NCBI RefSeq assembly: GCF_000526995.1
Contig: NZ_AZUI01000001.1
Coordinates: 6,180,001-6,244,000 of the forward strand
Length of the DNA: 64,000 nucleotides
Reading direction: 5' to 3'
Origin: Lacrimispora indolis DSM 755
Lineage (GTDB): Bacteria > Bacillota > Clostridia > Lachnospirales > Lachnospiraceae
Positions 21,372 to 29,914 of this stretch are shown piece by piece (the stretch's first letter is position 1; each line of letters starts with the position of its first letter). The translations under genes were made by a program, and so were the position numbers. The notes under the pieces were generated by a model. It was not told the DNA's origin. It did no database searches and saw only the letters and a list, made by a program, of their open reading frames with translations.

Positions 21372-22778
21372 TTAAAATCCAAAATACTCTTTTACATTAT
21401 AATAGCAGATATTCTGAATGATCGTTTTTAGCTCTTCCTCCCCACCAAAATACTCACCCCGCTCTGCCAGTTCACCGAAATAATTGCACAGCACACGGCG
21501 GTAGAGTTCATGACGCGGATAGGATAAAAAGCTTCTGCTGTCTGTCAGCATTCCCACAGACAGGCTGACCGGATATAAATTGGCCACTGACTTAAACTGG
21601 CGTTCAATGCCATAGCTCTGGTCATGGAACCACCATGGAGCGCCAAGCTGTACCTTTGCACGAGTAGCTTTTTCGCAAAACCCTGCTGCAAGTATAGCAT
21701 AATTTTCCACATTTGTTCCATCCAAACAGTATAAAATCGTCTTAGGAAGCAGATCAATCTCATTCAGACGGTTTAAAAGTTCCCCGACGCTCTGTATTTT
21801 TGTAGAATCGTCTGCACAATCAAACCCGGTGCTCTGACCCACCAGTTCTACATACTTTCTGTTTGCATTTAAATAGGTTCCGATATGGAGCTGCATCACA
21901 TATCCGTTGCGGCAGTACATCTTCCCCATTTCAAACAGAAATGCGCTGCGGTATTTGTCATCTTCAAGCTTTGTTAAGGACTCTCCATGGATGGCCTTTG
22001 TAAAAATTTCTTCAATCTCTTCTTTGGAGGCATCAACCCATGTAAAATCCGGAATGCCGTCATCAGATACCGTGGTTCCTGTAATCTCTTTAAAAAATCT
22101 AAGCCGGATCTCCAATGCTTCCAGCATATCTCCAAAGCTTGTTACCGTCAAGCCTGAGGCATCGCTCAGTGCCTTCATATAAGCAGGAAACCCTTTCCCG
22201 GCAGCAAACATGGCCTTATCAGGACGGAATGCGGTGATGACCCGGACTCCAAAGGAAGACTCCTTTTTCAAAGCAATATGATAGCGAAGATCATCCACCG
22301 GATCTTCTGTGGTGCTTGCCAGTTCTACATTGGAGTGCTCCATACACCAGCGGGGTGTGATGTTCTTGTCCCTGATCATGACTTTTGTCTGGTCATAAAT
22401 CCTTTTGGCATTGGTCTCACAAAGAGGTTCATTAATATCAAAAAAACGCTTTAATTCCAGCGCACACCAGATGTAAACAGGATTTCCGATCAACTGGGGA
22501 AGTATTCTGGCAAATTCTAAATACTTTTCATAATAGGTCGTTTCTTTTCCGGTAATGTACCGTTCTTCGATGCCAAACGTCCTCATGGCCCGCCATTTAT
22601 AATGGTCACCGGACAACCACATCTCACCCAGATCCTCAAATTGTTTGTTTTCGTAGATTTCCCTGGGCTGCAGGTGACAGTGGTAATCAATGATGGGCAT
22701 TGATTCCGCATATTTATGGTATAACATGCGCCCTGTCTCATTGGTGAGGTAAAGCTCCTCATTAAAACATGTATTCAT
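21372..22778 (-). CDS. uxaC: Uronate (glucuronate/galacturonate) isomerase
   Basis: 468 residues starting MNTCFNEELYLTNETGRMLY. Amidohydrolase-type TIM barrel with the N-terminal metal site PIIDYHCHLQPREI (HxH), the family motifs RWCMEHSNVELASTTEDPVD, the ITAFRPDKAMFA stretch and GMLTDSRSFLSYPRHELYRR at the C-terminus. Length fits UxaC (about 470). It converts D-glucuronate to D-fructuronate and D-galacturonate to D-tagaturonate. It follows the SDR gene by 20 bases. The longer upstream frame is discarded because it would overlap the SDR gene by about 90 bases and has no ribosome site. Confidence 0.97.
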   Translation of the reverse strand: MNTCFNEELYLTNETGRMLYHKYAESMPIIDYHCHLQPREIYENKQFEDLGEMWLSGDHYKWRAMRTFGIEERYITGKETTYYEKYLEFARILPQLIGNPVYIWCALELKRFFDINEPLCETNAKRIYDQTKVMIRDKNITPRWCMEHSNVELASTTEDPVDDLRYHIALKKESSFGVRVITAFRPDKAMFAAGKGFPAYMKALSDASGLTVTSFGDMLEALEIRLRFFKEITGTTVSDDGIPDFTWVDASKEEIEEIFTKAIHGESLTKLEDDKYRSAFLFEMGKMYCRNGYVMQLHIGTYLNANRKYVELVGQSTGFDCADDSTKIQSVGELLNRLNEIDLLPKTILYCLDGTNVENYAILAAGFCEKATRAKVQLGAPWWFHDQSYGIERQFKSVANLYPVSLSVGMLTDSRSFLSYPRHELYRRVLCNYFGELAERGEYFGGEEELKTIIQNICYYNVKEYFGF

Positions 22779-22798
22779 CTTAAATACCGCCCTTTCTT

Positions 22799-23599
22799 TT
22801 AAAAGCCGATTAATGCACCGCCGTCTACGGGAATACAGCTTCCACTTATGTAGCGCGCCGCATCGCTGCAAAGAAACGCAGCGCACATTCCCACATCCAT
22901 AGGATCGCCTACGGTTTTTGCAGGAATGCGTCCCATGATTTTAGCGAAACGTACCGGATCCGTATCAGTCGCTTTATGGAACATAGGCGTATCGATCCAG
23001 CCTGGGGCAATGGCATTTACTGTGATGCCAAATTCTGCAAGTTCTGCAGTCAGGGTATGAATCAGCCCCAGATATCCTGCCTTGGCTGTGGAATATCCGG
23101 AAACCTGGGGTTGTCCGATGTAGCTTGTCATGCTGGCCTGGAACAGGATTCGTCCATGTCCCAGCTCCTTCATCTGGGGAACAAACGCTTTTGTCAGGGC
23201 AAATGCACCTACCAGATGGACATTCAGTACGCTTACGTATTCTTCCACGCTCATTTCCCATATGAACTTTTTACAGTGGTTTCCTGCATTATTAATCAAT
23301 ATACTGACCGGCCCCTGTTCCTTAAGGATCCGGTCCGCCATCTCCTGTGTCCGGTCGGTATCCGTAATATTAAACGTGTAATATACTGTCCGGCTGCCAA
23401 ACTCTTCCAAGGCGGGAGCCGCCTGCTCCGGAGACTCCATGCTGAGCACAACGACCCTGGCACCTGCGTTAACAAGACATCGGGTAATTGCCAGTCCAAG
23501 TCCCGTAGCTCCTCCTGTCACAACGGCCGTCTGCCCTTTTAAAGAGTAGTAGTTCTTTATATCAAAATCTTCAATCTGCTGTTGCGTAAATGCAGCCAT
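22799..23599 (-). CDS. Short-chain dehydrogenase/reductase, KduD- or uronate-reductase-like
   Basis: 266 residues from MAAFTQQQIEDF, AGGAGG eight bases upstream. Rossmann fold with the glycine motif TGGATGLG, NNAG, catalytic Ser (QASMTSYIG), YSTAK (Tyr-x-x-x-Lys) and the closing PVDGGALIGF. Classical SDR of the 2-deoxy-D-gluconate / gluconate 5-dehydrogenase (KduD, IdnO) group. No UxaB or UxuB is in the operon, so this SDR may reduce tagaturonate or fructuronate, or act as KduD on 2,5-diketo-3-deoxygluconate made after the lyase. The cofactor choice is not settled. Confidence 0.9.
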   Translation of the reverse strand: MAAFTQQQIEDFDIKNYYSLKGQTAVVTGGATGLGLAITRCLVNAGARVVVLSMESPEQAAPALEEFGSRTVYYTFNITDTDRTQEMADRILKEQGPVSILINNAGNHCKKFIWEMSVEEYVSVLNVHLVGAFALTKAFVPQMKELGHGRILFQASMTSYIGQPQVSGYSTAKAGYLGLIHTLTAELAEFGITVNAIAPGWIDTPMFHKATDTDPVRFAKIMGRIPAKTVGDPMDVGMCAAFLCSDAARYISGSCIPVDGGALIGF

Positions 23600-23621
23600 G
23601 TTCCATTCCTCCTGATCGATC

Positions 23622-24839
23622 CTATTCTTCACAGTTCCTCTTGAAAGTCACCTGCTTTTCCTGATATTTATAAGGAACAAAGTATTCCCTGTGGCCCAGA
23701 GCTTCACTTTTCGTCATTTGACCTGCGGCTGTTTCTTTTACCAGGTAAGCCAGCTTTAATGCCAGTTCATCCTGGCTGCATTCTCCCATTAATACAGGGC
23801 TTGCATCAAAATCCATGTCCTCTTCCATACGGTGGTAGGTCTCATGATTTCCGGTAATTTTAATACACGGGCTTACCGCACTTCCAACCACATTTCCCCG
23901 CCCCGTCACCAAAAATACCAGGTGGGCTCCGCAGCTGATCAGATCCATCAAGCCCTCATTGTCATTGGGATTGGTGATTCCAAACTGCATCCAATAGGGA
24001 TCCGGTGTGGAATCAAGAAGCCATAGGCCCGGTCCCGGCACCGTCCCTGACACTTTCACGACGCCCTGTATGGGGCGGCTACCGCTTTTAATAACGGCGC
24101 CCATACTCTTTTCTTCAATGGTGGAAAGTCCTCCCGCAAAATTGCCGGGGCTTACGGAATACTGTCTCACGGATCTGCAATAATCGAGCGCTTTTTCATA
24201 GGTATACCGGATCTCGTTTCCGGCGTTTTCATCGGCTGCCCGGGAGGTTAAAAGATCCACTAGGCCAATGGCTTCCACAATTTCTTCAAAAACTGCTGTG
24301 CCGCCTAAATCCACCAGCTTATCATAAAATCTGCCGACTACCACATTTCCTGCAAGGCCGCTGGTATAATCACTGCCTCCGCATTCTGCACCAATCACAA
24401 GATCCGAAAACCCCATTTCCACCCGGGGAACTTTTTTTAATGCTTCCAGCATATGATTTACGCAGGCCAGCCCCTTTTCCACTGATAAGCGGGTTCCTCC
24501 CACTTCCTGAATGAACAGCCAGTCTGCCTCTTTTCCTTCTTCTTTTGCAATCCTGAAAAGCCATTCCGGCTGTACGTATTCGCAGCCTAATCCGACTGCA
24601 AGCACACCGCCTATATTCGGATGGCGGATGAGGCTGATCAACAGATTCACCGCATATTGATTGTCTGTACAACCGTCAAATCCAACCAGCTCCACATCAG
24701 GGCTGCCTGCCTTTTCCACGATCTGTCTGGCTACAAATTCGCTGCATTTTACCGTATAAATAACCAGCACCCGGTTTCTGATCCCCTTTATGCCGTTCTT
24801 TCGCCCATATCCAAGCCAGCGCACATCCTGCAAATCCAC
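23622..24839 (-). CDS. UxaA-family altronate/galactarate dehydratase, large part
   Basis: 405 residues from a GTG start; GAGGAGGG lies six bases upstream and the stop of the SAF-domain gene 13 bases upstream. The chain carries the family motifs VRWLGYGRKNGIKGIRN, EYVQPEW, VIGAECGGSDYTSGLAGNVV, GNFAGGLSTIEEKSMGAVIKSG and GLWLLDSTP, and Cys residues that could hold an iron-sulfur or metal site. This is the C-terminal catalytic part of D-altronate dehydratase (UxaA) or galactarate dehydratase; here the N-terminal SAF part is encoded separately, as often in Firmicutes. With UxaC it gives 2-keto-3-deoxygluconate. Function is inferred from context for altronate. Confidence 0.9.
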   Translation of the reverse strand: MDLQDVRWLGYGRKNGIKGIRNRVLVIYTVKCSEFVARQIVEKAGSPDVELVGFDGCTDNQYAVNLLISLIRHPNIGGVLAVGLGCEYVQPEWLFRIAKEEGKEADWLFIQEVGGTRLSVEKGLACVNHMLEALKKVPRVEMGFSDLVIGAECGGSDYTSGLAGNVVVGRFYDKLVDLGGTAVFEEIVEAIGLVDLLTSRAADENAGNEIRYTYEKALDYCRSVRQYSVSPGNFAGGLSTIEEKSMGAVIKSGSRPIQGVVKVSGTVPGPGLWLLDSTPDPYWMQFGITNPNDNEGLMDLISCGAHLVFLVTGRGNVVGSAVSPCIKITGNHETYHRMEEDMDFDASPVLMGECSQDELALKLAYLVKETAAGQMTKSEALGHREYFVPYKYQEKQVTFKRNCEE

Positions 24840-24852
24840 ATCTGTCCCTCCT

Positions 24853-25176
24853 CTATTCATATCTGGTATCCTTGGGAGCACCTGTCACCTCGTCCAGATG
24901 GCCGGAACGCTCATCATATAAACTGCAGATATTATGAAGATGAACCCAGCTTCCTGGGGAGATGTTTTCTGTTGCGCGCCCGATTACCACCCCGTATTTT
25001 ATGATATCCGCTCCTGCCTCAATCATTCTCAGGGCAATCTTATGTCCGGCCGGAACCTTCCCAACTGCTTCCACCGACGGAAAAGAAGTGTCTCCCCGCA
25101 GCAATACATTTCCGGGATGCAAAGGTCCCAGAGCGGTTGCCACATTGTCCGAAAAATGTATCTGAAATGCAATCAC
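24853..25176 (-). CDS. UxaA-family SAF-domain small subunit
   Basis: 107 residues from a GTG start (VIAFQIHFSDNVATALGPL), with GGAGAAAGG upstream. The SAF fold signatures are complete: GHKIALRMIEAGADIIKYG then VIGRATENISPGSWVHLHNI. In one-polypeptide enzymes this is the N-terminal part of altronate dehydratase; it pairs with the protein encoded immediately downstream. The two are clearly co-translated. Confidence 0.92.
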   Translation of the reverse strand: MIAFQIHFSDNVATALGPLHPGNVLLRGDTSFPSVEAVGKVPAGHKIALRMIEAGADIIKYGVVIGRATENISPGSWVHLHNICSLYDERSGHLDEVTGAPKDTRYE

Positions 25177-25240
25177 GCCTTTTCTCCTTTCTCCTTTTCT
25201 GCCTCTTTTGGGAGCGCATAAAGCTCTTCCCCAAGGCTGA

Positions 25241-25948
25241 TTACAGAATTCCAAAAGTAGCAAATGCCTCTGTGGCACTCATTCCGCTTTCAATTGCCTT
25301 ACGTACCTTTTTCTCTCCCGCAGCTTTTAAAAGCGCCTTTTCCAGAACTTCCTCTGCCACTTCCTTCGGAATGATCAATACACCGTCAATATCACCGAAA
25401 ACCAGATCCCCGTCATGTATCGTCACCTGGCCGATCTCAATGGTACAGCGGTAGTCATAAACATACGTGCGTACGCTGGAATCCTGGGCCCAGCATGCCC
25501 TGGCAAAAACCGGCCAGTTTATATCCAGCACCTGAGGAGTATCACGGGTATAGCCATCCACTACGGCACCTGCTGCCCCCCGGACCTTTGCGGTGGTTGT
25601 CAGCAGTTCTCCCCACAGGGCACTGTTATGAGCACCGGTTGCAATGTAGACTTCATTGGGCCTTAACTGGTCCAGAGCCTCTGTCAGATATCCGAAGGGT
25701 TTTTCCGGCATACCGTATACATCGTTTTCCAGTACCGTACAGGCATAACCTGCCAGCTTAATCCGGTTATCCGGCTCTTCTGAATTTCCGAAAATCCGGA
25801 CCGGCGCCAGTGCAGCCAGAGGACGGATCTCCGCAGGAAGAAACTGATGAGTATACCCCATCTGATCCAGGATATCTCCCACCACCGGAGTATATAATCT
25901 GCTCTTCATCAGCTCAAACATTTCTTCATCGTTTTTCCATACAGCCAT
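25241..25948 (-). CDS. RraA-family protein, putative 2-oxo acid aldolase or lyase
   Basis: 235 residues, no signal peptide. It has the RraA/4-hydroxy-4-methyl-2-oxoglutarate aldolase core: VVGDILDQMGY at the start, GELLTTTAKVRGAAGAVVDG and DTPQVLDINWPVFARACW in the middle, and DGDLVFGDIDGVLIIP near the end; the GxVxDG...R and metal-binding Asp regions are visible. RraA folds either inhibit RNase E (Gram-negatives) or act as metal-dependent pyruvate aldolases. In this operon an aldol or decarboxylation step on a keto acid from uronates fits better, but the substrate is not known. It sits directly after the TRAP transporter genes. Confidence 0.85.
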   Translation of the reverse strand: MAVWKNDEEMFELMKSRLYTPVVGDILDQMGYTHQFLPAEIRPLAALAPVRIFGNSEEPDNRIKLAGYACTVLENDVYGMPEKPFGYLTEALDQLRPNEVYIATGAHNSALWGELLTTTAKVRGAAGAVVDGYTRDTPQVLDINWPVFARACWAQDSSVRTYVYDYRCTIEIGQVTIHDGDLVFGDIDGVLIIPKEVAEEVLEKALLKAAGEKKVRKAIESGMSATEAFATFGIL

Positions 25949-26072
25949 AATGATAAACTCTCCTTATTATAATCCTAGTAAATCGGATATTCGCAATCCG
26001 CTTCCCTGCCTAATGAGGTAAAAAATGCTGCTGCAGCACCTGGACGGAACGCAGCAGCCGATTCTGTTTTCC

Positions 26073-27371
26073 TTATACCGGCATGATCATATTCGGCAGG
26101 AACATGACAAATGCAGGAATATAGGTAACAATCAGTAAAACGAGCAGCATAACCAGATAGAACGGCACCAGAGTCTTCGAAAGACGTTCAATGGGAATTT
26201 TGGATATGGCAGCTCCGATAAACAGGGTGGACCCAACCGGCGGGGTAATCAGGCCGATTCCCAGATTAACGATCATGATAACACCAAAGTGAACCGGGTC
26301 CACCCCAACACTGGTGGCGATAGGAAGGAGAATCGGAGTCAGGACCAAAATGATACAGCTCATATCCATCATGGTTCCAAAAATCAGCATCAGAACGTTC
26401 ATCATGACCAGAATTAAATATTTGTTGGTCGTTATACCAAGAATTGCATTGGAAATAAGGACCGGTACTTTTAAATAGGTCAGCAGCCATCCAAAAGCAG
26501 ATGAGGTTGCGATCAGGATCAGGACAATTGCCAGCGTATTCAAAGCGTTCTCAATGACATACCAGACGTCTTTTATTTTCATTTTCCGGTATATAAATAT
26601 GGATACGAAAAATGCCCATACAACTGCAATGGCAGCGGATTCTGTGGCAGTAAAAACACCGGCAACTACTCCCACCACAACAATCATCACCGTAAACATT
26701 CCCCATACGGCCTCTCCGGAAACCCTGATCAGTCTCTTAAGGCTGAAGGCCCCGCCCTTGGGATAATTTTTCTTTATGGAAATAATATAACTATAGATCA
26801 TCAGGGCGACGCCTAAAACAACGCCCGGAACAAAGCCGGCAAGGAAAAGGCGCCCTATGGACACACTGCCGGCAACCGTAGCAAAAATAACCATATTGTG
26901 GCTGGGAGGTATGAGAATCCCCTGTACAGAGCTTGCCATGGTAACATTTGTGGCAAAATCATCATCATATCCCTGATCTACCATCATCGGTATCAGGATC
27001 GTGCCAAGAGATGCCGTATCTGCTGCGGAGGAACCGGAAATGCCGCCGAAAAACATGGAAGCCACAATATTTACCATGGCAAGACCGCCCTGGATCCAAC
27101 CTACCAATGCATCGGACAAATCAATCAGACGGTCTGAAATCCCGCCCTTTCCCATGATCTCACCTGCAATAATAAAAAACGGAACTGCCATCAGGGAAAA
27201 AGAAAACACACCTTTTACCATCAGCTGGACCACCTGCATCAGCGGAAGCTTTAAATAGGCCATGGTAATGACGCTGGATACACCGATGGCATATGCCACC
27301 GGCATGCGGAAGGCAATAAAGCCAAAAAACGTAGTAAGCAATAAAATGATTGCAACGGATTCATTCACCAT
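26073..27371 (-). CDS. TRAP transporter large membrane subunit (DctM type)
   Basis: 432 residues from MVNESVAIILLL, AGGAGG seven bases upstream. About 12 hydrophobic helices of the DctM/YiaN/SiaM family (GGISGSSAADTASLGTILIP, QGILIPPSHNMVIFATVAG, LGIGLITPPVGSTLFIG). It is the ion-coupled transport channel of a tripartite sugar-acid importer and works with the DctQ and DctP partners encoded upstream. It starts one base after dctQ ends, so translation is coupled. The substrate is inferred to be a uronate or a uronate oligomer from the operon. Confidence 0.96.
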   Translation of the reverse strand: MVNESVAIILLLTTFFGFIAFRMPVAYAIGVSSVITMAYLKLPLMQVVQLMVKGVFSFSLMAVPFFIIAGEIMGKGGISDRLIDLSDALVGWIQGGLAMVNIVASMFFGGISGSSAADTASLGTILIPMMVDQGYDDDFATNVTMASSVQGILIPPSHNMVIFATVAGSVSIGRLFLAGFVPGVVLGVALMIYSYIISIKKNYPKGGAFSLKRLIRVSGEAVWGMFTVMIVVVGVVAGVFTATESAAIAVVWAFFVSIFIYRKMKIKDVWYVIENALNTLAIVLILIATSSAFGWLLTYLKVPVLISNAILGITTNKYLILVMMNVLMLIFGTMMDMSCIILVLTPILLPIATSVGVDPVHFGVIMIVNLGIGLITPPVGSTLFIGAAISKIPIERLSKTLVPFYLVMLLVLLIVTYIPAFVMFLPNMIMPV

Positions 27372-27372
27372 T

Positions 27373-27879
27373 TTATTTTCCTCCTTTCTTTTCATAACCC
27401 GCCGGGGTCTTGCCCAGCAATTGCAAAAGGAACAGAAGAAAACGTTCACTCTGCATCAAAAGCATGCAGATACCGGCAATGGGCACTGAAGCATACAAAA
27501 CGCTTTGCTTGCAGCCAAGGCCTGACATGATACTGGCCTGCATCAGCTTTGTAAATTGGATTCCGTACACGATCATGAACACGCTGAATGCAAAAATACA
27601 GAAATGACTCATGGCCTTTAAAAAATCAATGGCCTTTGTTGGCAGCAGATAATCAATCAGCATAACGCGGATATGAGTATCTGTGCGGACGGCAAGGGAA
27701 GCACTGATCAGTGCCATATATACCATACAAAGCAGAATGGCCTGTTCTCCCCACCTGGGAGTGATGTGCAGTATGTATCGGCAAAACACCACAAATGTTG
27801 TAATGCAGATAGAGGCAATGAAAACAATCTTGCAAAATGACATAAACAGCCAGTACACAGCATCATAGAATTTCTTCAC
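27373..27879 (-). CDS. TRAP transporter small membrane subunit (DctQ type)
   Basis: 168 residues, four predicted membrane helices (IVFIASICITTFVVFCRYIL, ILLCMVYMALISASLAVR, MSHFCIFAFSVFMIVYG, SVPIAGICMLLMQSERFLLF) and the RTDTHIRV loop motif typical of DctQ. It joins the large membrane subunit. It lies between dctP (84 bases, holding a hairpin) and dctM (1 base). Confidence 0.95.
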   Translation of the reverse strand: MKKFYDAVYWLFMSFCKIVFIASICITTFVVFCRYILHITPRWGEQAILLCMVYMALISASLAVRTDTHIRVMLIDYLLPTKAIDFLKAMSHFCIFAFSVFMIVYGIQFTKLMQASIMSGLGCKQSVLYASVPIAGICMLLMQSERFLLFLLQLLGKTPAGYEKKGGK

Positions 27880-27924
27880 TTATGTCTCCTCCTAACAAGT
27901 ATTATAGGAATCACTCAGATAACA

Positions 27925-27950
27925 GAAGGGCAGAACATCTCTGCCCTTTT
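27925..27950 (-). other. Hairpin between dctP and dctQ
   Basis: AAGGGCAGA pairs with TCTGCCCTT over a 5-base loop, 14 bases after the dctP stop. The following bases contain few U. Such intercistronic stems often protect the binding-protein mRNA 3' end or partly terminate, raising DctP over DctQM. Confidence 0.6.
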
Positions 27951-27963
27951 AAACCATGGATAT

Positions 27964-29052
27964 TTACTTCTGAACCTCAAGCATTTTCTGTAACAGATCT
28001 TCCATTCCGGCGGTATAGCTTGCCCATACACTCTCACAGGCAGCCTGGGCTTTCGCCTTGTCTTCATCGGTCATTTCAATAATGGTAACGCCTTTATCTT
28101 CCAGTTCTTTCCGGAGAGCAGTCTCTTCTGCCTCGATTTCACCTTTGTTCCAGTCTGATGCCTTCTGTCCGGCTGCCAGTAAGATCTCCTTGTCCTCTTC
28201 ACTTAAGGCATTCCACTTTGCTTCCGCCATCATAACGATTCCAGGGCTGAAAGTATGTCCGCTCATTAAATAATAAGGAGCGACTTCATAGAATTTATTG
28301 GAGGCATATCCCGGCAGACCATTTTCAGCTCCATCTACGACGCCTGTCTGCAGGGAACTGTATAACTCGCTGTAAGAAATCGGTGTAGGCTGTGCACCCA
28401 GCGCTGACATGGTATCCATCATAAGAGCTGTTTCCGGCACGCGGATCTTTTTGTTCTTAATATCATCCAATCCCTTAATCTCCTTGGAGGTGAACATATT
28501 ACGAGCCCCTTCATCGGTATAAAATAACCCTACCATTCCGGCACCCACTTCACTTCCTTCTGTTAAGAATGCCTGACCCAATTCCTTTTCTTCCAGAACC
28601 TTCCACATTCCTTCACGGCTGGAAAAGATAAACGGCAGTCCGAATATGTTTAATTTCTTAAAACCATAATCGGATAAGGAGTTGGTGTTTCCGCGATACA
28701 TGTCAACAGTTCCCCCGCCCATTTGCAAAGCATTCAGACAGGTTTTTTCATCCCCCAGGGTTGATGCGGAATATACCTCGATCTTAATGCGGCCATTGGA
28801 CATATCGTCAACGTAAGCGGCAAACTTGTACCCCACCTTGGTATTGATGTTGTCATCGCTGTTTAATTCTGCGTACTTAAAAACAAGCTCCGGCGCAGCG
28901 GAACCGGTTTTTGCTGCTGTGGTTTCTGCTGCCTTTGTCTCTTTTGACGGTGCTGCAGTTGTGGCTGCATCGGTAGAACCGGATCCGGATCCACAGCCTG
29001 CCAGGCTGGCTGCCATAGCAGTTACAAGCGTCATAGCCAGTAATTTTTTCAT
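27964..29052 (-). CDS. TRAP transporter solute-binding lipoprotein (DctP type)
   Basis: 362 residues. Lipoprotein signal with lipobox SLAGC at ~16-20, then a Ser/Thr/Ala linker and the DctP fold: KYAELNSDDNINTKVGYKFA, AYVDDMSNGRIKIEVYSAST, LGDEKTCLNALQMGGGTVDM, KIRVPETALMMDTMSALGAQ with the sugar-acid-binding Arg, PTPISYSELYSSLQTGVVDG. It is the first gene of the operon and binds the uronate-type solute outside the membrane. The promoter and LacI-type operator lie within 115 bases upstream. Confidence 0.96.
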   Translation of the reverse strand: MKKLLAMTLVTAMAASLAGCGSGSGSTDAATTAAPSKETKAAETTAAKTGSAAPELVFKYAELNSDDNINTKVGYKFAAYVDDMSNGRIKIEVYSASTLGDEKTCLNALQMGGGTVDMYRGNTNSLSDYGFKKLNIFGLPFIFSSREGMWKVLEEKELGQAFLTEGSEVGAGMVGLFYTDEGARNMFTSKEIKGLDDIKNKKIRVPETALMMDTMSALGAQPTPISYSELYSSLQTGVVDGAENGLPGYASNKFYEVAPYYLMSGHTFSPGIVMMAEAKWNALSEEDKEILLAAGQKASDWNKGEIEAEETALRKELEDKGVTIIEMTDEDKAKAQAACESVWASYTAGMEDLLQKMLEVQK

Positions 29053-29106
29053 GATCTTTCCTCCTGAATAAAATTAGAATATAGTTTTTGCAAGACCTTT
29101 TCAGTT

Positions 29107-29121
29107 ACTAAAACGTTTCAA
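29107..29121. promoter_or_regulatory. LacI-type operator O1 (dctP side)
   Basis: Plus strand ACTAAAACGTTTCAA, a CG-centred imperfect palindrome starting about 15 bases downstream of the dctP -10 box; binding there would block transcription. The core is shared with O2. Confidence 0.65.
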
Positions 29122-29136
29122 AAGCCTTATGCAAAA

Positions 29137-29165
29137 AGATTATAATATATTCACCTTTTTGTCAA
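29137..29165 (-). promoter_or_regulatory. Sigma-A promoter of the dctP uronate operon
   Basis: Minus strand TTGACA at 29160-29165; -10 TATAAT at 29139-29144 (15-base spacer) or TAATCT at 29137-29142 (17-base spacer). Confidence 0.7.
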
Positions 29166-29286
29166 TAATATTTTTATAATTCTTAATATTTTGTGCATTA
29201 TTTTACTTCACCTCATTTTATCACTTCTAATAATAAAATATTTTCTTATAAAACGACAACATTATGGTATTTTGTTCATTTTTACA

Positions 29287-29302
29287 TAAAAAACGTTTTA
29301 GT
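29287..29302. promoter_or_regulatory. LacI-type operator O2 (divergent operon side)
   Basis: Plus strand TAAAAAACGTTTTAGT; read on the minus strand it begins ACTAAAACGTTT exactly as O1. It abuts the -35 of the plus-strand promoter. Confidence 0.65.
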
Positions 29303-29303
29303 A

Positions 29304-29332
29304 TTTACTTTTAAAACCGCATATGATACTAT
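29304..29332 (+). promoter_or_regulatory. Sigma-A promoter of the divergent sugar-acid operon
   Basis: TTTACT, 17-base spacer, TACTAT, about 40 bases upstream of the first start codon. The -35 is off consensus. Confidence 0.55.
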
Positions 29333-29371
29333 ATTTCTGCAAATGTCCGATTTCAGAAGGGAGTAAATAAT

Positions 29372-29914
29372 ATGGAACAGTCTTTTGATCCAAAAATTAT
29401 TATGCATGTTGCTATAAGCAAAGAGCAGTTTTGCAGTTTTTCCAATTTCCAGGCATTTCGTTTGCATCACCGTTTTTTAAGCCTGATTGCATTTGCAGCC
29501 CTGCTCTTTCTGTTTGGATGGTTCCAGCTTATAACCGGAAGCCAGGTTCTGTGTGCTGTCTTTGCAGGGATAGGATTCCTGTTTCCTGCAGTTTATCTGT
29601 ATCAATACAAAAACAGCGTAAAAGCACAGATACAAAAACTTCATCTGGAAGATAACCCATATGAGGCATACACCATTCACCTTAACCACAGCGGCATTTC
29701 TGCAGACACCAAAAAGGAGCACAGTTCCTATGACTGGAAAGATCTTTCTGCCGCTCATAAAGTCGGAGACTGTACATTTTTGTATTACACACAAAAACGG
29801 GCATTTATTCTTCCCGACAACTGCATCACAAAAGGCACAAAAGAAGAGCTATGGCAGCTTCTTTGCAGCAATATGCCAAAACATTCCGTAAAGAAATGGA
29901 GAAGACAATTATGA
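29372..29914 (+). CDS. YcxB-like membrane protein
   Basis: 180 residues, GGGAG nine bases upstream. Two adjacent membrane helices at ~37-75 (LSLIAFAALLFLFGWFQLIT and LCAVFAGIGFLFPAVYLYQY) are followed by a soluble domain of the YcxB-like type (SGISADTKKEHSSYDWKDLS, CTFLYYTQKRAFILPDNCIT). Such proteins have no known function. Its last codons overlap the next gene by four bases (ATGA), so the two are translationally coupled; a small membrane protein coupled to a sugar-acid dehydratase is unusual. Confidence 0.75.
   Translation: MEQSFDPKIIMHVAISKEQFCSFSNFQAFRLHHRFLSLIAFAALLFLFGWFQLITGSQVLCAVFAGIGFLFPAVYLYQYKNSVKAQIQKLHLEDNPYEAYTIHLNHSGISADTKKEHSSYDWKDLSAAHKVGDCTFLYYTQKRAFILPDNCITKGTKEELWQLLCSNMPKHSVKKWRRQL

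Noticed and set aside
28905..29071. Plus-strand frame at the start of dctP
   Set aside because: Antisense of the Ala/Thr-rich lipoprotein linker, no independent support.
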